Positions 1-11,900 of a stretch of 45,438 nt of DNA are shown here, piece by piece (within the stretch, counting starts at the first letter, position 1; the number at the start of each line of letters is the position of its first letter). Position numbers and translations under genes: made by a program. The DNA is from Candidatus Competibacteraceae bacterium. GTDB taxonomy: Bacteria > Pseudomonadota > Gammaproteobacteria > Competibacterales > Competibacteraceae. The stretch covers positions 1 to 45,438 of the forward strand of contig JAEUPW010000048.1 of the NCBI GenBank assembly GCA_016790045.1, given 5' to 3'. The notes under the pieces are model-generated. The model was not told the DNA's origin and did not search any database. It saw only the letters and a program-made list of their open reading frames with translations.

Positions 1-2379
<2,379 letters not shown>

Positions 2380-2389
2380 GGAAGCCGCC

Positions 2390-2896
2390 ATGCGTCGAAT
2401 CGTTGCGAACGGTTTGGGGTTGCTCGCGCTGTTGCTGGCCGGTTGCGGGTTTCACCTGCGCGGTCCGGTGGAACTCGCGCCGGAATTGCGGGTGATTTAC
2501 GTGCAAAGCCAACTGGCGATCGGGTCGCCGCCGGGCGCGTTGAGCCGCAAGCTGCCGGTGGTGCTGGCCCGCAACGGCGTCGCCGTCACCCGCGATCCGG
2601 CTCAAGCCACGGCGATCCTCACCATCCTGAACGAAGGCGGCGGCCGGCGCACCATGGCCGCCGACCGCTTCGACGTCAAGCGCGAATACACGCTGGTCTA
2701 CGGCGCGGCTTACGACGTCAAACGGCCCAACGGCCAAGTTTTGATCGGGGCGGAGGGCATCAGCGCCAACCGGGCCGTGCTGTTCGACGAAAACCGCGTG
2801 CTCGGCTTCGAGGCGGCGCAGGAATCGCTGACCGACAGCATGGCCGAGGACATGGCCTGGCAGATCCTGCGCCGCTTGCAGGCGTTTAAAGCTTGA
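2390..2896 (+). CDS. lptE: LPS-assembly lipoprotein LptE
   Basis: LptE is the outer-membrane lipoprotein that plugs the LptD barrel in lipopolysaccharide export. The 168-residue product has a lipoprotein signal peptide with lipobox LLAGC (Cys19), followed directly by GFHLRG, the characteristic start of mature LptE. The C-terminal part carries the alternating pattern of the LptE sandwich and ends in DMAWQILRRLQAF. It lies between leuS and holA, the classical position, and its TGA overlaps the holA start. Family and role rest on the lipobox, GFHLRG and synteny. Confidence 0.93.
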   Translation: MRRIVANGLGLLALLLAGCGFHLRGPVELAPELRVIYVQSQLAIGSPPGALSRKLPVVLARNGVAVTRDPAQATAILTILNEGGGRRTMAADRFDVKREYTLVYGAAYDVKRPNGQVLIGAEGISANRAVLFDENRVLGFEAAQESLTDSMAEDMAWQILRRLQAFKA

Positions 2897-3918
2897 GGCT
2901 GCGTCCCGAGCAGTTGGCCGGGCATCTGCGCAAGAGCTTGGCCCCCGCGTATTTGGTATTCGGCGAGGAACCCTTGCAGTCCCTAGAGGCGGCGGACGCC
3001 ATCCGCGCCGCCGCGCGCGCGCGCGGCCATTCCGAGCGGGATTGCCTGACGGTCGAAGCCGGATTCGACTGGAGCGCCTTGGCCCGACGAGCCGCCAGCT
3101 TGTCGCTGTTGGCCGAACGGCGCTTGCTGGAGTTGCGCTTGGGCGACGCCAAGCCGGGCGAGGCCGGCGCGCGGGCCTTGGAAGCCTACGCCGCCCGCCC
3201 GGCCGAAGATGCGGTGCTGCTGGTCACCGCCGGCAAGCTGGACTGGGCGACTCAGAAAAGCCGTTGGTTCGCGGCGCTGGATGGCGCGGGCGCGGTGGTG
3301 GCCGCCTTGCCGGTGGAGCCTCGCCAATTGCCGGGCTGGATCGAGCGCCGGTTGCGGGCGCGCGGCCTGAATCCCGCGCCGGACGCGGTGGCGCTGTTGG
3401 CCGAGCGGGTCGAAGGCAATTTGCTCGCCGCCGCGCAGGACATCGAAAAGCTGGCGCTGCTGGCCGAGGGTTCGGCGCTCGCGGCGGAAGCCGTGTTGGC
3501 GGTGGTGGACGACAGCGCCCGCTACAGCATCTATGATTTTGCAGATGCCGGCCTTCTGGGGCAACCGGAGCGAACGGCGCGGATTTTGAACGGCTTGCGC
3601 GAGGAAGGTGTCGAACCGGTGTTGATCAACTGGGCGCTGCATCAGGACATCCGCCGGTTGGTTGCCTTGGCCTTCGCCAGGGAGCGGGGGCAGTCTCTGG
3701 AGCCGGTCCTGGCCGAGCAAAAGGTCTGGGAAAAGCGCAAACCCTTGCTCCGTCAAGCCTTGCAACGGTTGAGCGCTACGGATTGCCGGGCTTTATTGCG
3801 CGCCTGCGCCCGGACCGACCGGACGATCAAAGGGGTCGAGACCGGCTCGCCGTGGGACGAGCTGCGGGCGAACGGTTTGCGGCTGGCGGGTGTGGAACTC
3901 GTGTCCGAGACGGTTTGA
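2893..3918 (+). CDS. holA: DNA polymerase III subunit delta
   Basis: The delta subunit of the clamp loader opens the beta sliding clamp. The product is 341 residues, close to the E. coli length. The N-terminal AAA+-like module contains YLVFGEEPLQSLEAADAIR, the usual substrate-free version of the fold, and the C-terminal collar region contains LRANGLRLAGVE. The start is a TTG that shares bases with the lptE stop (TTGA), indicating translational coupling. No ATG near the N-terminus would keep the conserved LRPEQL segment. The start codon is the only uncertain point. Confidence 0.93.
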   Translation: MRLRPEQLAGHLRKSLAPAYLVFGEEPLQSLEAADAIRAAARARGHSERDCLTVEAGFDWSALARRAASLSLLAERRLLELRLGDAKPGEAGARALEAYAARPAEDAVLLVTAGKLDWATQKSRWFAALDGAGAVVAALPVEPRQLPGWIERRLRARGLNPAPDAVALLAERVEGNLLAAAQDIEKLALLAEGSALAAEAVLAVVDDSARYSIYDFADAGLLGQPERTARILNGLREEGVEPVLINWALHQDIRRLVALAFARERGQSLEPVLAEQKVWEKRKPLLRQALQRLSATDCRALLRACARTDRTIKGVETGSPWDELRANGLRLAGVELVSETV

Positions 3919-3975
3919 AACGGTTTTAATGATTGCGAGCCGAGCGCTTCGCGGCGTCGGTCACCGGGTGGTTGC

Positions 3976-5256
3976 ATGAACATGAATGCGGATTCCTCCA
4001 ACGCCATCACGCGCTACATGATCGAGGTCGGCCGGCGCGCCCGCGCCGCTTCGCGCCTCGTCGGCCGCGCCGAGACCCGGAGCAAGGATGGCGCCTTGCA
4101 CGCCATCGCCGATGCCCTGGAAGCGGCAGAGCAGAATTTGCGCGCCGCCAATCAGTTGGATATGGAGGCCGGCCGGGCCGCCGGTTTGGAGCCGGCCTTG
4201 CTGGACCGGCTGGAATTGACGCCTAAAGGCATTCGCGGCATGGCCCAAGGTCTGCGGGAAGTCGCCGCCCAGGCCGACCCCGTGGGCGAAATCACCGAGC
4301 TCAAATACCGGCCGTCCGGGATTCAAGTCGGGCGGATGCGAGTGCCGCTCGGCGTGATCGGCATCATCTACGAATCGCGCCCGAACGTGACGGCCGACGC
4401 CGCCGCGCTGTGCCTGAAAGCGGGCAACGCCGCCATCCTGCGCGGCGGCTCCGAAGCGCTCAATTCCAACCGCGCCATCGCCGCCTGCATCCAGCAAGGT
4501 TTGGCCGCCACCGGATTGCCGGATGACGCGGTGCAAGTGATCGACACCCCCGACCGCGCTGCCGTCGGCGAGCTGATCCGCATGGCGGAGTACGTCGATG
4601 TGATCGTGCCGCGCGGCGGCAAGGGTTTGATCGAGCGGATCAGCCGGGAAGCGCGGGTGCCGGTGATCAAACACCTGGATGGCGTCTGCCACGTCTACAT
4701 CGACGACCGCGCCGATATCGACAAGGCGGTCGCGGTAGCCTACAACGCCAAAACCCAGCGCTACGGCACCTGCAACACCCTGGAAACCTTGCTGGTGGCG
4801 GAGGGAATCGCCGAACGGGCGCTGCCGCTGCTGGGCCGGATGTATCAGGGCGCCGGCGTGGAATTGCGCGGCTGCGCCCGCGTCCGCGACCTCGTCCCCG
4901 GCGTCAAGGTCGCCACGGAAGACGATTGGCGCGCCGAATATCTCGCGCCCATCCTGGCGGTGCGGGTGGTAAGAGACATGGAGGAGGCCATGGACCACAT
5001 CGCCCGCTACGGCTCCGCCCACACCGATGCCATCGTGACCGAGGATTACAGCCGGGCGCGGCGCTTTTTGCGCGAGGTCGATTCCAGTTCCGTGATGGTG
5101 AACGCCTCGACCCGGTTCGCCGACGGCGGGGAATACGGCTTAGGCGCGGAAATCGGCATCAGCACCGACAAGCTGCACGCGCGCGGGCCGGTCGGAGTCG
5201 AGGGGTTGACCACCCAAAAATTTGTGGTGCTGGGCGATGGCCACGTGCGCCGCTGA
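3976..5256 (+). CDS. proA: Gamma-glutamyl phosphate reductase
   Basis: Reduces gamma-glutamyl phosphate to glutamate-5-semialdehyde with NADPH, the second step of proline synthesis. The product is 426 residues with the aldehyde-dehydrogenase-like fold. It shows [16 protein letters not shown] in the cofactor-binding part, [12 protein letters not shown], and the catalytic cysteine (Cys266) in [12 protein letters not shown]. The C-terminus [15 protein letters not shown] is typical. An alternative ATG lies two codons downstream. ProB is not in the window. The position between holA and nadD is common in this class. Confidence 0.97.
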   Translation: MNMNADSSNAITRYMIEVGRRARAASRLVGRAETRSKDGALHAIADALEAAEQNLRAANQLDMEAGRAAGLEPALLDRLELTPKGIRGMAQGLREVAAQADPVGEITELKYRPSGIQVGRMRVPLGVIGIIYESRPNVTADAAALCLKAGNAAILRGGSEALNSNRAIAACIQQGLAATGLPDDAVQVIDTPDRAAVGELIRMAEYVDVIVPRGGKGLIERISREARVPVIKHLDGVCHVYIDDRADIDKAVAVAYNAKTQRYGTCNTLETLLVAEGIAERALPLLGRMYQGAGVELRGCARVRDLVPGVKVATEDDWRAEYLAPILAVRVVRDMEEAMDHIARYGSAHTDAIVTEDYSRARRFLREVDSSSVMVNASTRFADGGEYGLGAEIGISTDKLHARGPVGVEGLTTQKFVVLGDGHVRR

Positions 5257-5307
5257 AACCGCCGTCGCCTCATCGATCCGCCGCCAGCCGGATCGGGGGC
5301 TGGCCTG

Positions 5308-5985
5308 ATGTCGTCCACGCCTCGCCCGGTCGGCGTGCTGGGGGGCACCTTCGATCCCATTCATTACGGCCATCTGCGACCCGCGCTGGAAGTGTTGGAA
5401 CTTCTGGCGCTGGCCGAAGTCCGTTTTGTTCCCTGCCGGATTCCGGCGCACCGCGAAACGCCCTCGGTGACCGCCGAGCAGCGCCTGGAGCTGGTGCGGC
5501 TGGCGACGGCGGGACAGCCGGGTTTCGTGGCCGACGACCGGGAGCTGCGCCGGCCGGGACCGTCGTATATGGTCGATACCCTGAGCTCGTTGCGGCAGGA
5601 GCTCGGCGATGGCGCGCCGTTGTGCTTGATCGTCGGCGGCGACGCCTTTCGCGAGCTGCACACCTGGCGGCGCTGGCAAGAATTGACCGATCTCGCTCAT
5701 CTGGTGGTCATGCAACGGCCCGGCGCGTCGCCGGCGCTGCCGCCGGCGCTGGAGGCGTTCGTCGCTCCGCGCGTGGCGCGCGAAGCGGCGGCGTTGCTCC
5801 AGCAGCCGGCTGGTCTGGTGCGGTTTCAAGCGATCACCCAGTTGGCTATTTCCGCCACCCAAATCCGCCAGTTGCTGGCGCGCGGCCAATCGGTCCGCTA
5901 TCTGTTGCCGGAGGCGGTGTTGGCCCATATTCACGACCGGGCGCTCTACCGGCCATCCGTTGCCCCTCCTGTCGCCACTTCATAA
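5308..5985 (+). CDS. nadD: Nicotinate-mononucleotide adenylyltransferase
   Basis: Transfers AMP from ATP to nicotinic acid mononucleotide to make deamido-NAD. The product is 225 residues. It shows the nucleotidyltransferase signature GGTFDPIHYGH (residues 12-22) and the second signature ISATQIR (181-187), plus IVGGDAFRELHTW in the middle. These fix the family and separate it from the related coaD product. rsfS and rlmH follow at short spacing, the usual nadD-rsfS-rlmH order. Confidence 0.96.
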   Translation: MSSTPRPVGVLGGTFDPIHYGHLRPALEVLELLALAEVRFVPCRIPAHRETPSVTAEQRLELVRLATAGQPGFVADDRELRRPGPSYMVDTLSSLRQELGDGAPLCLIVGGDAFRELHTWRRWQELTDLAHLVVMQRPGASPALPPALEAFVAPRVAREAAALLQQPAGLVRFQAITQLAISATQIRQLLARGQSVRYLLPEAVLAHIHDRALYRPSVAPPVATS

Positions 5986-6001
5986 GGAACCACCCGACTC
6001 C

Positions 6002-6358
6002 ATGCAACTCGAAGATTTGCGGACTATCGTCATCGGCGCCCTGGAAGAATTGAAGGCCCAGGACATCAAGGTGCTCGACGTGCGCGGCGTCGCCAGTTTC
6101 ACCGATCTGATGATCGTCGCCAGCGGCACTTCCACCCGCCACGTCAAATCCGTGGCCGACAAAGTGATCGAAAAAGCCGGCCAAGCGGGGATCAAGCCGC
6201 TGGGCGTCGAGGGCGAACGCGAAGCCGAATGGGTGCTGGTGGACCTCAACGACATCATCGTTCACGTCATGCTGCCCCAGACCCGCGACTTCTACAATCT
6301 GGAAAAATTGTGGTCGATGCACGAGCGCGCCAGCGCCAGCCACACGGCGGGCGGCTGA
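6002..6358 (+). CDS. rsfS: Ribosomal silencing factor RsfS
   Basis: RsfS binds protein uL14 of the large ribosomal subunit and blocks subunit joining in starved cells. The 118-residue product contains DIKVLDVRGVASFTDLMIVA and GEREAEWVLVDL, hallmarks of the RsfS/iojap (DUF143) fold. The start at 6002 was preferred over codons further upstream because the family begins with a short segment like MQLEDLRTIV, and AAGGAA lies about 11 bases before the ATG. It sits 16 bases after nadD and 17 before rlmH. Confidence 0.95.
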   Translation: MQLEDLRTIVIGALEELKAQDIKVLDVRGVASFTDLMIVASGTSTRHVKSVADKVIEKAGQAGIKPLGVEGEREAEWVLVDLNDIIVHVMLPQTRDFYNLEKLWSMHERASASHTAGG

Positions 6359-6375
6359 AAGCTCGCAGCGGCCGC

Positions 6376-6846
6376 ATGAAGATCTATTTGCTCGCGGTCG
6401 GCACGCGGATGCCGGAGTGGATTAAGGCCGGCTATGCGGAATACGCGCAACGCTTGCCGCGCGAGTGCGCGCTGAACCTGATCGAAATTCCCGCCGGCAA
6501 GCGCGCGCTGCGCGCGGGCGCGGCCCGCGCGCTGCGCGAGGAAGGGGAGCGGCTGACGGCGGCGATTCCGCCCGGTTCCCGCCCCATCGCCCTGGACGAG
6601 CGCGGCCAACAGTGGAGCACGGCGGAACTGGCCGAGCAGTTGACCGGCTGGCTGCGAGACGGCCGCGACCTCAGCCTGCTGGTGGGCGGACCCGATGGCC
6701 TGGACGCCCCGTGCCGCGCCCGCGCCGACCGGCTGTGGTCGCTGTCGAGGCTCACCTTGCCGCATCCGCTGGTGCGGGTGGTGGTCGCCGAACAGCTCTA
6801 TCGGGCCTGGAGCGTGTTGCAACATCATCCCTACCACCGCGCCTGA
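6376..6846 (+). CDS. rlmH: 23S rRNA pseudouridine-1915 N3-methyltransferase
   Basis: SPOUT-class methyltransferase that modifies pseudouridine 1915 in helix 69 of 23S rRNA. The product is 156 residues, about the usual length. It starts MKIYLLAVG and has the knot elements LLVGGPDG and [19 protein letters not shown], ending in the diagnostic HPYHR. The start was set at 6376 because the N-terminal MKIYLLAVG matches the family exactly. It follows rsfS as in most bacteria. Confidence 0.96.
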   Translation: MKIYLLAVGTRMPEWIKAGYAEYAQRLPRECALNLIEIPAGKRALRAGAARALREEGERLTAAIPPGSRPIALDERGQQWSTAELAEQLTGWLRDGRDLSLLVGGPDGLDAPCRARADRLWSLSRLTLPHPLVRVVVAEQLYRAWSVLQHHPYHRA

Positions 6847-6847
6847 C

Positions 6848-7450
6848 ATGCCGCCCGCCCGCGTGTATCTCGCGTCCGCCTCGCCCCGCCGCCGCGAGCT
6901 GCTGCGCCAAATCGGCGTCGCGTATCGCCTGCTCTCGGTGGCGGTCGATGAAACGCCCCGGCCCGGCGAGCCGCCGGCGGATTACGTGGCCCGGCTGGCG
7001 CTCGCCAAAGCCCGAGCGGGGATGGCGGAAACGCGCCGGCGGCGCGCGGCTTGGCCGGTGCTGGGCGCGGATACCTCGGTGGTGGTGGACGGCGCGATTC
7101 TCGGCAAACCCCGCGATCGCGCCGAGGGTTTGGCGATGCTGGCCTTGCTCTCCGGCCGCGAGCACGCGGTGCTGAGCGCGGTGGCGCTAGCGACGGCGAG
7201 CCGCCAGGCGGTCAAGGTTCAAGAAAGCCAGGTCCGCTTTCGCGAGCTGTCGCCGGCGGAGCGCGCGGCCTATTGGGATAGCGGCGAACCGGCGGACAAG
7301 GCCGGCGGTTACGGCATCCAGGGCCGGGCGGCGGCCTTCGTCGCCGAATTGCGCGGCAGCTATTCCGGGGTGATGGGGTTGCCGCTGTTTGAAACCGCCG
7401 AGCTGCTGCGGGAGTTCGGCCTGCCGCTCTGGTCCACTTCAACCTTTTGA
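6848..7450 (+). CDS. Maf family nucleotide pyrophosphatase
   Basis: Maf proteins hydrolyse non-canonical or excess nucleoside triphosphates to monophosphates. The product is 200 residues with the phosphate-binding [10 protein letters not shown] (residues 9-18), [17 protein letters not shown] and [10 protein letters not shown]. The [10 protein letters not shown] form fits the YhdE-like dTTP/UTP branch, but specificity cannot be proved from sequence. The start is one base after the rlmH stop. It lies next to rng, as yhdE does in enterobacteria. Confidence 0.93.
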   Translation: MPPARVYLASASPRRRELLRQIGVAYRLLSVAVDETPRPGEPPADYVARLALAKARAGMAETRRRRAAWPVLGADTSVVVDGAILGKPRDRAEGLAMLALLSGREHAVLSAVALATASRQAVKVQESQVRFRELSPAERAAYWDSGEPADKAGGYGIQGRAAAFVAELRGSYSGVMGLPLFETAELLREFGLPLWSTSTF

Positions 7451-7466
7451 CAGGGATCGCAACCGC

Positions 7467-8954
7467 ATGAGCACGCGCGCCGAAGGCGGCACCGGCGACG
7501 AAATTCTGATCAACGTCACGCCACGGGAAACCCGCGTCGCCGTGGTCGAAAACGGCGTCTTGCAGGAAATCCTGATCGAGCGGGCCGACAAGCGCGGCCT
7601 GGTCGGCAACATTTACAAGGGCCGGATCTGCCGGGTTTTGCCCGGCATGGAAGCGGCGTTCGTGGATATCGGGCTAGACCGGGCCGCTTTTCTGCACGTC
7701 TCCGACATCCGGCCCGAAACCGCCTCCGAGAACGGCGGCGGCGAGCGGCTGCCCGCGATCACCGAGCTGGTGCGCGAGGGGCAGGAGCGGGTGGTGCAAG
7801 TCATCAAGGACCCCATCGGCACCAAGGGGGCGCGGCTGACCACCCACATCACTTTGCCGTCGCGCTTTCTGGTGTTCCTGGCCGATTCCGAAGTGGCTGG
7901 CGTGTCGGTCAAGATCGACGGCGAGCGGGAGCGGCAGCGCTTGAAGGAAGTGGTCAACGCCTTTCGCACCGAATACGGCGGCGGCTATATCGTGCGCACC
8001 GCCGCCGAGGGTGCGGAGTCCTGGGCGCTGCGGGCCGACATGCAGTTTTTGCAGCGCTTGTGGGCGTCGATTCAGGAGCGCATCACGCAAGCCGGTGGCA
8101 TCGGCGCACTGTACGAGGATTTGCCGCTGGCGCTGCGGGTGCTGCGCGACTTCGTCGGCGACAGCGTGGAAAAAGTCCGCATCGACTCGCGCGAGACCTG
8201 CCAGCGCATGCTGGAGTTCGCCGACAAATTCGTGCCCGAGATGGTGCCCCGGCTCGAACACTATCCCGGCGAGCGGCCGATTTTCGAGCTGTACGGCATC
8301 GAGGACGAAATCCAGCGGGCGCTGGGCAAGAAAGTGCCGCTCAAATCCGGCGGCTATCTGATCGTCGATCAGACCGAGGCGATGACCACCATCGACGTCA
8401 ACACCGGCGCTTACGTCGGCCACCGCAATCTGGAAGAAACCATTTTCAAGACCAACCTGGAGGCCGCCGCCGCCATCGCCCGCCAGCTTCGGCTGCGCAA
8501 TCTTGGCGGCATCATCATCCTCGATTTCATCGACATGGTGAGCGAGGAGCACCAGCAGGCGGTGCTGAAAGCCTTGGAAAAGCATCTGGAAAAGGACCGG
8601 GCCAAGAGCCACATCTCCCAGGTGTCCCCGCTGGGACTGGTGGAGATGACCCGCAAGCGCACCCGCGAGAGCCTGGAGCAAGTCCTGTGCGAGCCCTGCC
8701 CGCTGTGCGACGGCCGGGGTTCGATCAAGACCGCCGAAACCGTCTGCTACGAAATCTTCCGCGAGCTGCTGCGCGAAACCCGCCAGTATTCGCCCCGCCA
8801 GTTCGTGGTGCTGGCCGCGCCGGACGTGGTGGACGCGATGCTGGATCAGGAATCCCACAGCGTGGCGCAACTGGAGGCGTTCATCGGCATCCCGATCAAG
8901 TTTCAGGCGGAAGCGCTGTACACCCGCGAACAGTACGATGTGGTGCTGATGTAA
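7467..8954 (+). CDS. rng: Ribonuclease G
   Basis: Endoribonuclease that matures the 5' end of 16S rRNA and helps mRNA decay. The product is 495 residues, the RNase G rather than the much longer RNase E size. It has an S1-like RNA-binding domain near the N-terminus (GNIYKGRICRVLPGMEAAFVD), metal-site segments IDVNTGAYVG and IILDFIDMV, and the zinc-link cysteines CPLC (Cys411/Cys414). The start at 7467 was chosen because MSTRAEGG leads into ILINVTPRETRVA, the usual beginning. Its stop shares one base with the ATG of the next gene (TAATG). Confidence 0.95.
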   Translation: MSTRAEGGTGDEILINVTPRETRVAVVENGVLQEILIERADKRGLVGNIYKGRICRVLPGMEAAFVDIGLDRAAFLHVSDIRPETASENGGGERLPAITELVREGQERVVQVIKDPIGTKGARLTTHITLPSRFLVFLADSEVAGVSVKIDGERERQRLKEVVNAFRTEYGGGYIVRTAAEGAESWALRADMQFLQRLWASIQERITQAGGIGALYEDLPLALRVLRDFVGDSVEKVRIDSRETCQRMLEFADKFVPEMVPRLEHYPGERPIFELYGIEDEIQRALGKKVPLKSGGYLIVDQTEAMTTIDVNTGAYVGHRNLEETIFKTNLEAAAAIARQLRLRNLGGIIILDFIDMVSEEHQQAVLKALEKHLEKDRAKSHISQVSPLGLVEMTRKRTRESLEQVLCEPCPLCDGRGSIKTAETVCYEIFRELLRETRQYSPRQFVVLAAPDVVDAMLDQESHSVAQLEAFIGIPIKFQAEALYTREQYDVVLM

Positions 8955-11900
8955 TGTGGCATCCCCAAGGCGCGCCGCGCCGCTTGATCCGGTGGACGCG
9001 CCGGCTGCTGCTGGCCCTGCTGTTGCCGGCGCTGCTGCTGGCCGGCTACGTCCAGTGGTGGCTGCTGCCGCGCCTCGACGGCTATCGCGCCGACCTGGCG
9101 GCGTCTTTGAGCGAATACCTGCATCTGCCGGTCACCATCGAGGGGATGACGGCGGTCCGGGACGGCTGGCGGCTCGGTTTGCGGTTGCGGGGAATCCGCC
9201 TGCACGAGCCTTCGCGCGATGCGGCCTTGGCCCATTTCGCCCAAGCGGCGATCACGTTTGATTTGTGGCGCTCGTTGCGCGAATGGCGGCCGGTGCTGGG
9301 CCGCATCCGCTTCGAGGGCGTCAATCTGACGCTGGAGCAGGGGCCTGATGGCCTGCCGCGCCTATCGGGCGGCGGCGAGAGTGCCGCCACCCCGACGGTG
9401 CCGGAGGTCGGCCGCTGGCTGTTTTCTCTGCCCCGGCTGGAGATCGTGGGCGAGCGGCTGGCGCTGCGCCGGCCCGACGGCGGGTCTTTGCAATTGCTGC
9501 ATCCCTATTTCCAGCTCCAGCAAGTCGCCGACGGCCAGCGGCTCACGTTCGCCGCCGAACTGCCGGCCGGCTTCGGGGATCGCTTGCAGTTGGAGATCGA
9601 GCGCAGGCTCGATCCCGCCGCCGCGAAGGACGGTCAGGGGACATTTCGGTTACGGGCCGACCGGCTGGATTTGGCGGGGTGGCCGCTGCCGCTGGCTTTC
9701 GAGTCCGGTCAAGCGGCGCTGGAGGTCAGCGGCGAGTGGCAAGATTGGCGGCCGCTGCGCGGTGAAGGGCAGTTGCGCTTGCACCGGGCGGCATTGAAAG
9801 CGGAACCGCGTTCGGCGTTGCTCAAGCCGTGGTTGGCCCGGCAGCCGGACGGTGAATTGCGCGTGGCTTGGCGGAATCGGGACAGCGGTTGGCGGCTCGA
9901 AGGCGGCGTCCGTTTCAGCGACGGCAAAGGCCAGATCACCGTCCAGCCGAGTTTTATCGTCGACCGGAGCGCCGAGGGTTGGCGGGGGCAGGGGCGCGAT
10001 TGGCGCGCGCAGGACCTGATGGCGTGGCTTACGCCCTGGCTGGACGACGCGGCGCGCCGCTGGCTGGTTCCGCTCGAAGTGCGCGGCGAATTGCCGCAAA
10101 TCGACTTTCGCTCGGCCCCGGATGGCGCCGACTACCTCGCCACCCTCCAGTTGCGCGATCTGAGCTGTCAATCGGTCCGCAAGCTTCCCTGCTTCGACAA
10201 CCTGACCGGCCTGTTGGAATTGGGGCCTCAGAGCGGTCGGCTGAAACTCGATAGCCGCCGGGTGCGAGTGGATACCGCCGGGCTGATGCGCGCGCCTTTC
10301 ACGCTCGACACGCTGGCCGGCGCGGTCATTTGGCGGCGCTCGGAGGCGGGAATCCGGCTGGAAAGCGACGGCTTGACCGCCGTTAACCCCGATCTCAACG
10401 GCCGATTCTGGGGCAGCATGACCGTGCCCGACGCCGGCGAGCCGGTGCTGGATATCAGGGGCGATTACCGGGATGTCCGGGCCGATCAGGCCAAGCGCTA
10501 TCTGCCGGTGGCGGTGATCCCGCCCGAGGCGGTGGCCTGGCTGGACCGCGCTTTGGTCGGCGGGCGGGTGGTGTCGGGCGATCTGGTGTTCCGAGGCCCG
10601 CCGGCCCGGTTTCCGTTCGACGGCGGCGAGGGTTTGTTCGAGACCCGGTTTCGGGTCGAGAACGCTATCGTGGACTACATGCCCGGCTGGCCGCGCCTGG
10701 AGCGGGGGCGGACCACGGTGACTTTCCGCAATCGCGGTCTATGGGTCGAGGCCGACTCCGGCCGCTTGCGCGACGGCGAAGTGGAAAAGCTGGGCGTCGT
10801 CATCGAGGATTTGGACCAGGTCGTGGTGCAGGTCAAAGGGCGGGCCAAGGGCAGCGGCGCGAGCATGTGGCGGGTGCTGGAAGACAGCCCGGCCGGCCGG
10901 GCGCTGGGCGAGGATTTGCCGGCCTTGGCCATCGAGGGACCCGCGACGCTCGATCTGGAGCTGGTGTTGCCGCTGGACGCGCGGCCCAGCCAAATTCGCG
11001 GGCGGGTCGGCTTGCTGGATAACGGCGTCACGCTCAACAATTCCAGCCTCGATCTCCGGCGCTTGCGCGGCGAGGTGCGTTTCAGCGAAAAGGACATCGG
11101 CGCGAGAGACGTTCAGGCGCGCTTGTGGGGCCAGCCGGTGCAAATCGATCTGGATTTGGCCGGGCGCGAGGGGTCTCGGGAGTTGCGGGCGCGAGCGCGC
11201 GGGCGTCTCGCCTTGGCCGAGTTGCTTGAGGGTCCGGCGGGTCCGCTCAAGGCCCATGTCGGCGGCAAGAGCGACTGGGAGGCGGTGCTGACGGTTCCGA
11301 CCCACCGTCGCGAGCGCCCGAACGCGGTGCCGGCCTTCAACTTGAATCTCGGCTCGAATTTGCGCGGCACCCGCATCAGCTTGCCCGCGCCGTTCGCCAA
11401 GACCGCCGCCGAAGCCAAACCGCTCAGGCTCAGCGTTCAGCCCGCCGCCGACGGCGCAAAGTTGAAGCTGGGGCTGGATTACGGCCCGCAGGTCCGGGCG
11501 GCGGTGGAACTGAGCGGTTTTCCGCGCCAGCCTCGCTTCGAGCGCGGCGAACTGCGCGTCAACGCCGGCGCGGCGAAAGTGCCGGAGGAACCGGGCCTGG
11601 CGGTGGTGGCCAACCTGGCGCGCTGGAGCCCCGAATTTCCCGTCGCGCAGACCGGCGGCGAGGCCACCCGACGCCGGGCCGCCGCCGCGAACGAGGCCAA
11701 CGCCGATCCCGCCACCGGCGCGATGCGCGTGTTGCGCGCCGTGGATGCCCGCATCGAAGATTTGGTGATCGGCGGCCGCTCGCTGGGGCGGGTCGAAGCG
11801 CGTGCCCGGCGGCGGCCGGACGGCATGGCGATCGAATGCGCGGGAGAAGCCCTGTCCGGCGACATCACCCTGCCGGAACAGCCGACCCCGCAGCGCCCGG

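Noticed and set aside
3961..5022. Reverse-strand open frame of 353 codons over proA
   Set aside because: The forward frame is a clear ProA with its catalytic cysteine; the reverse frame has a composition typical of GC-rich antisense shadows.
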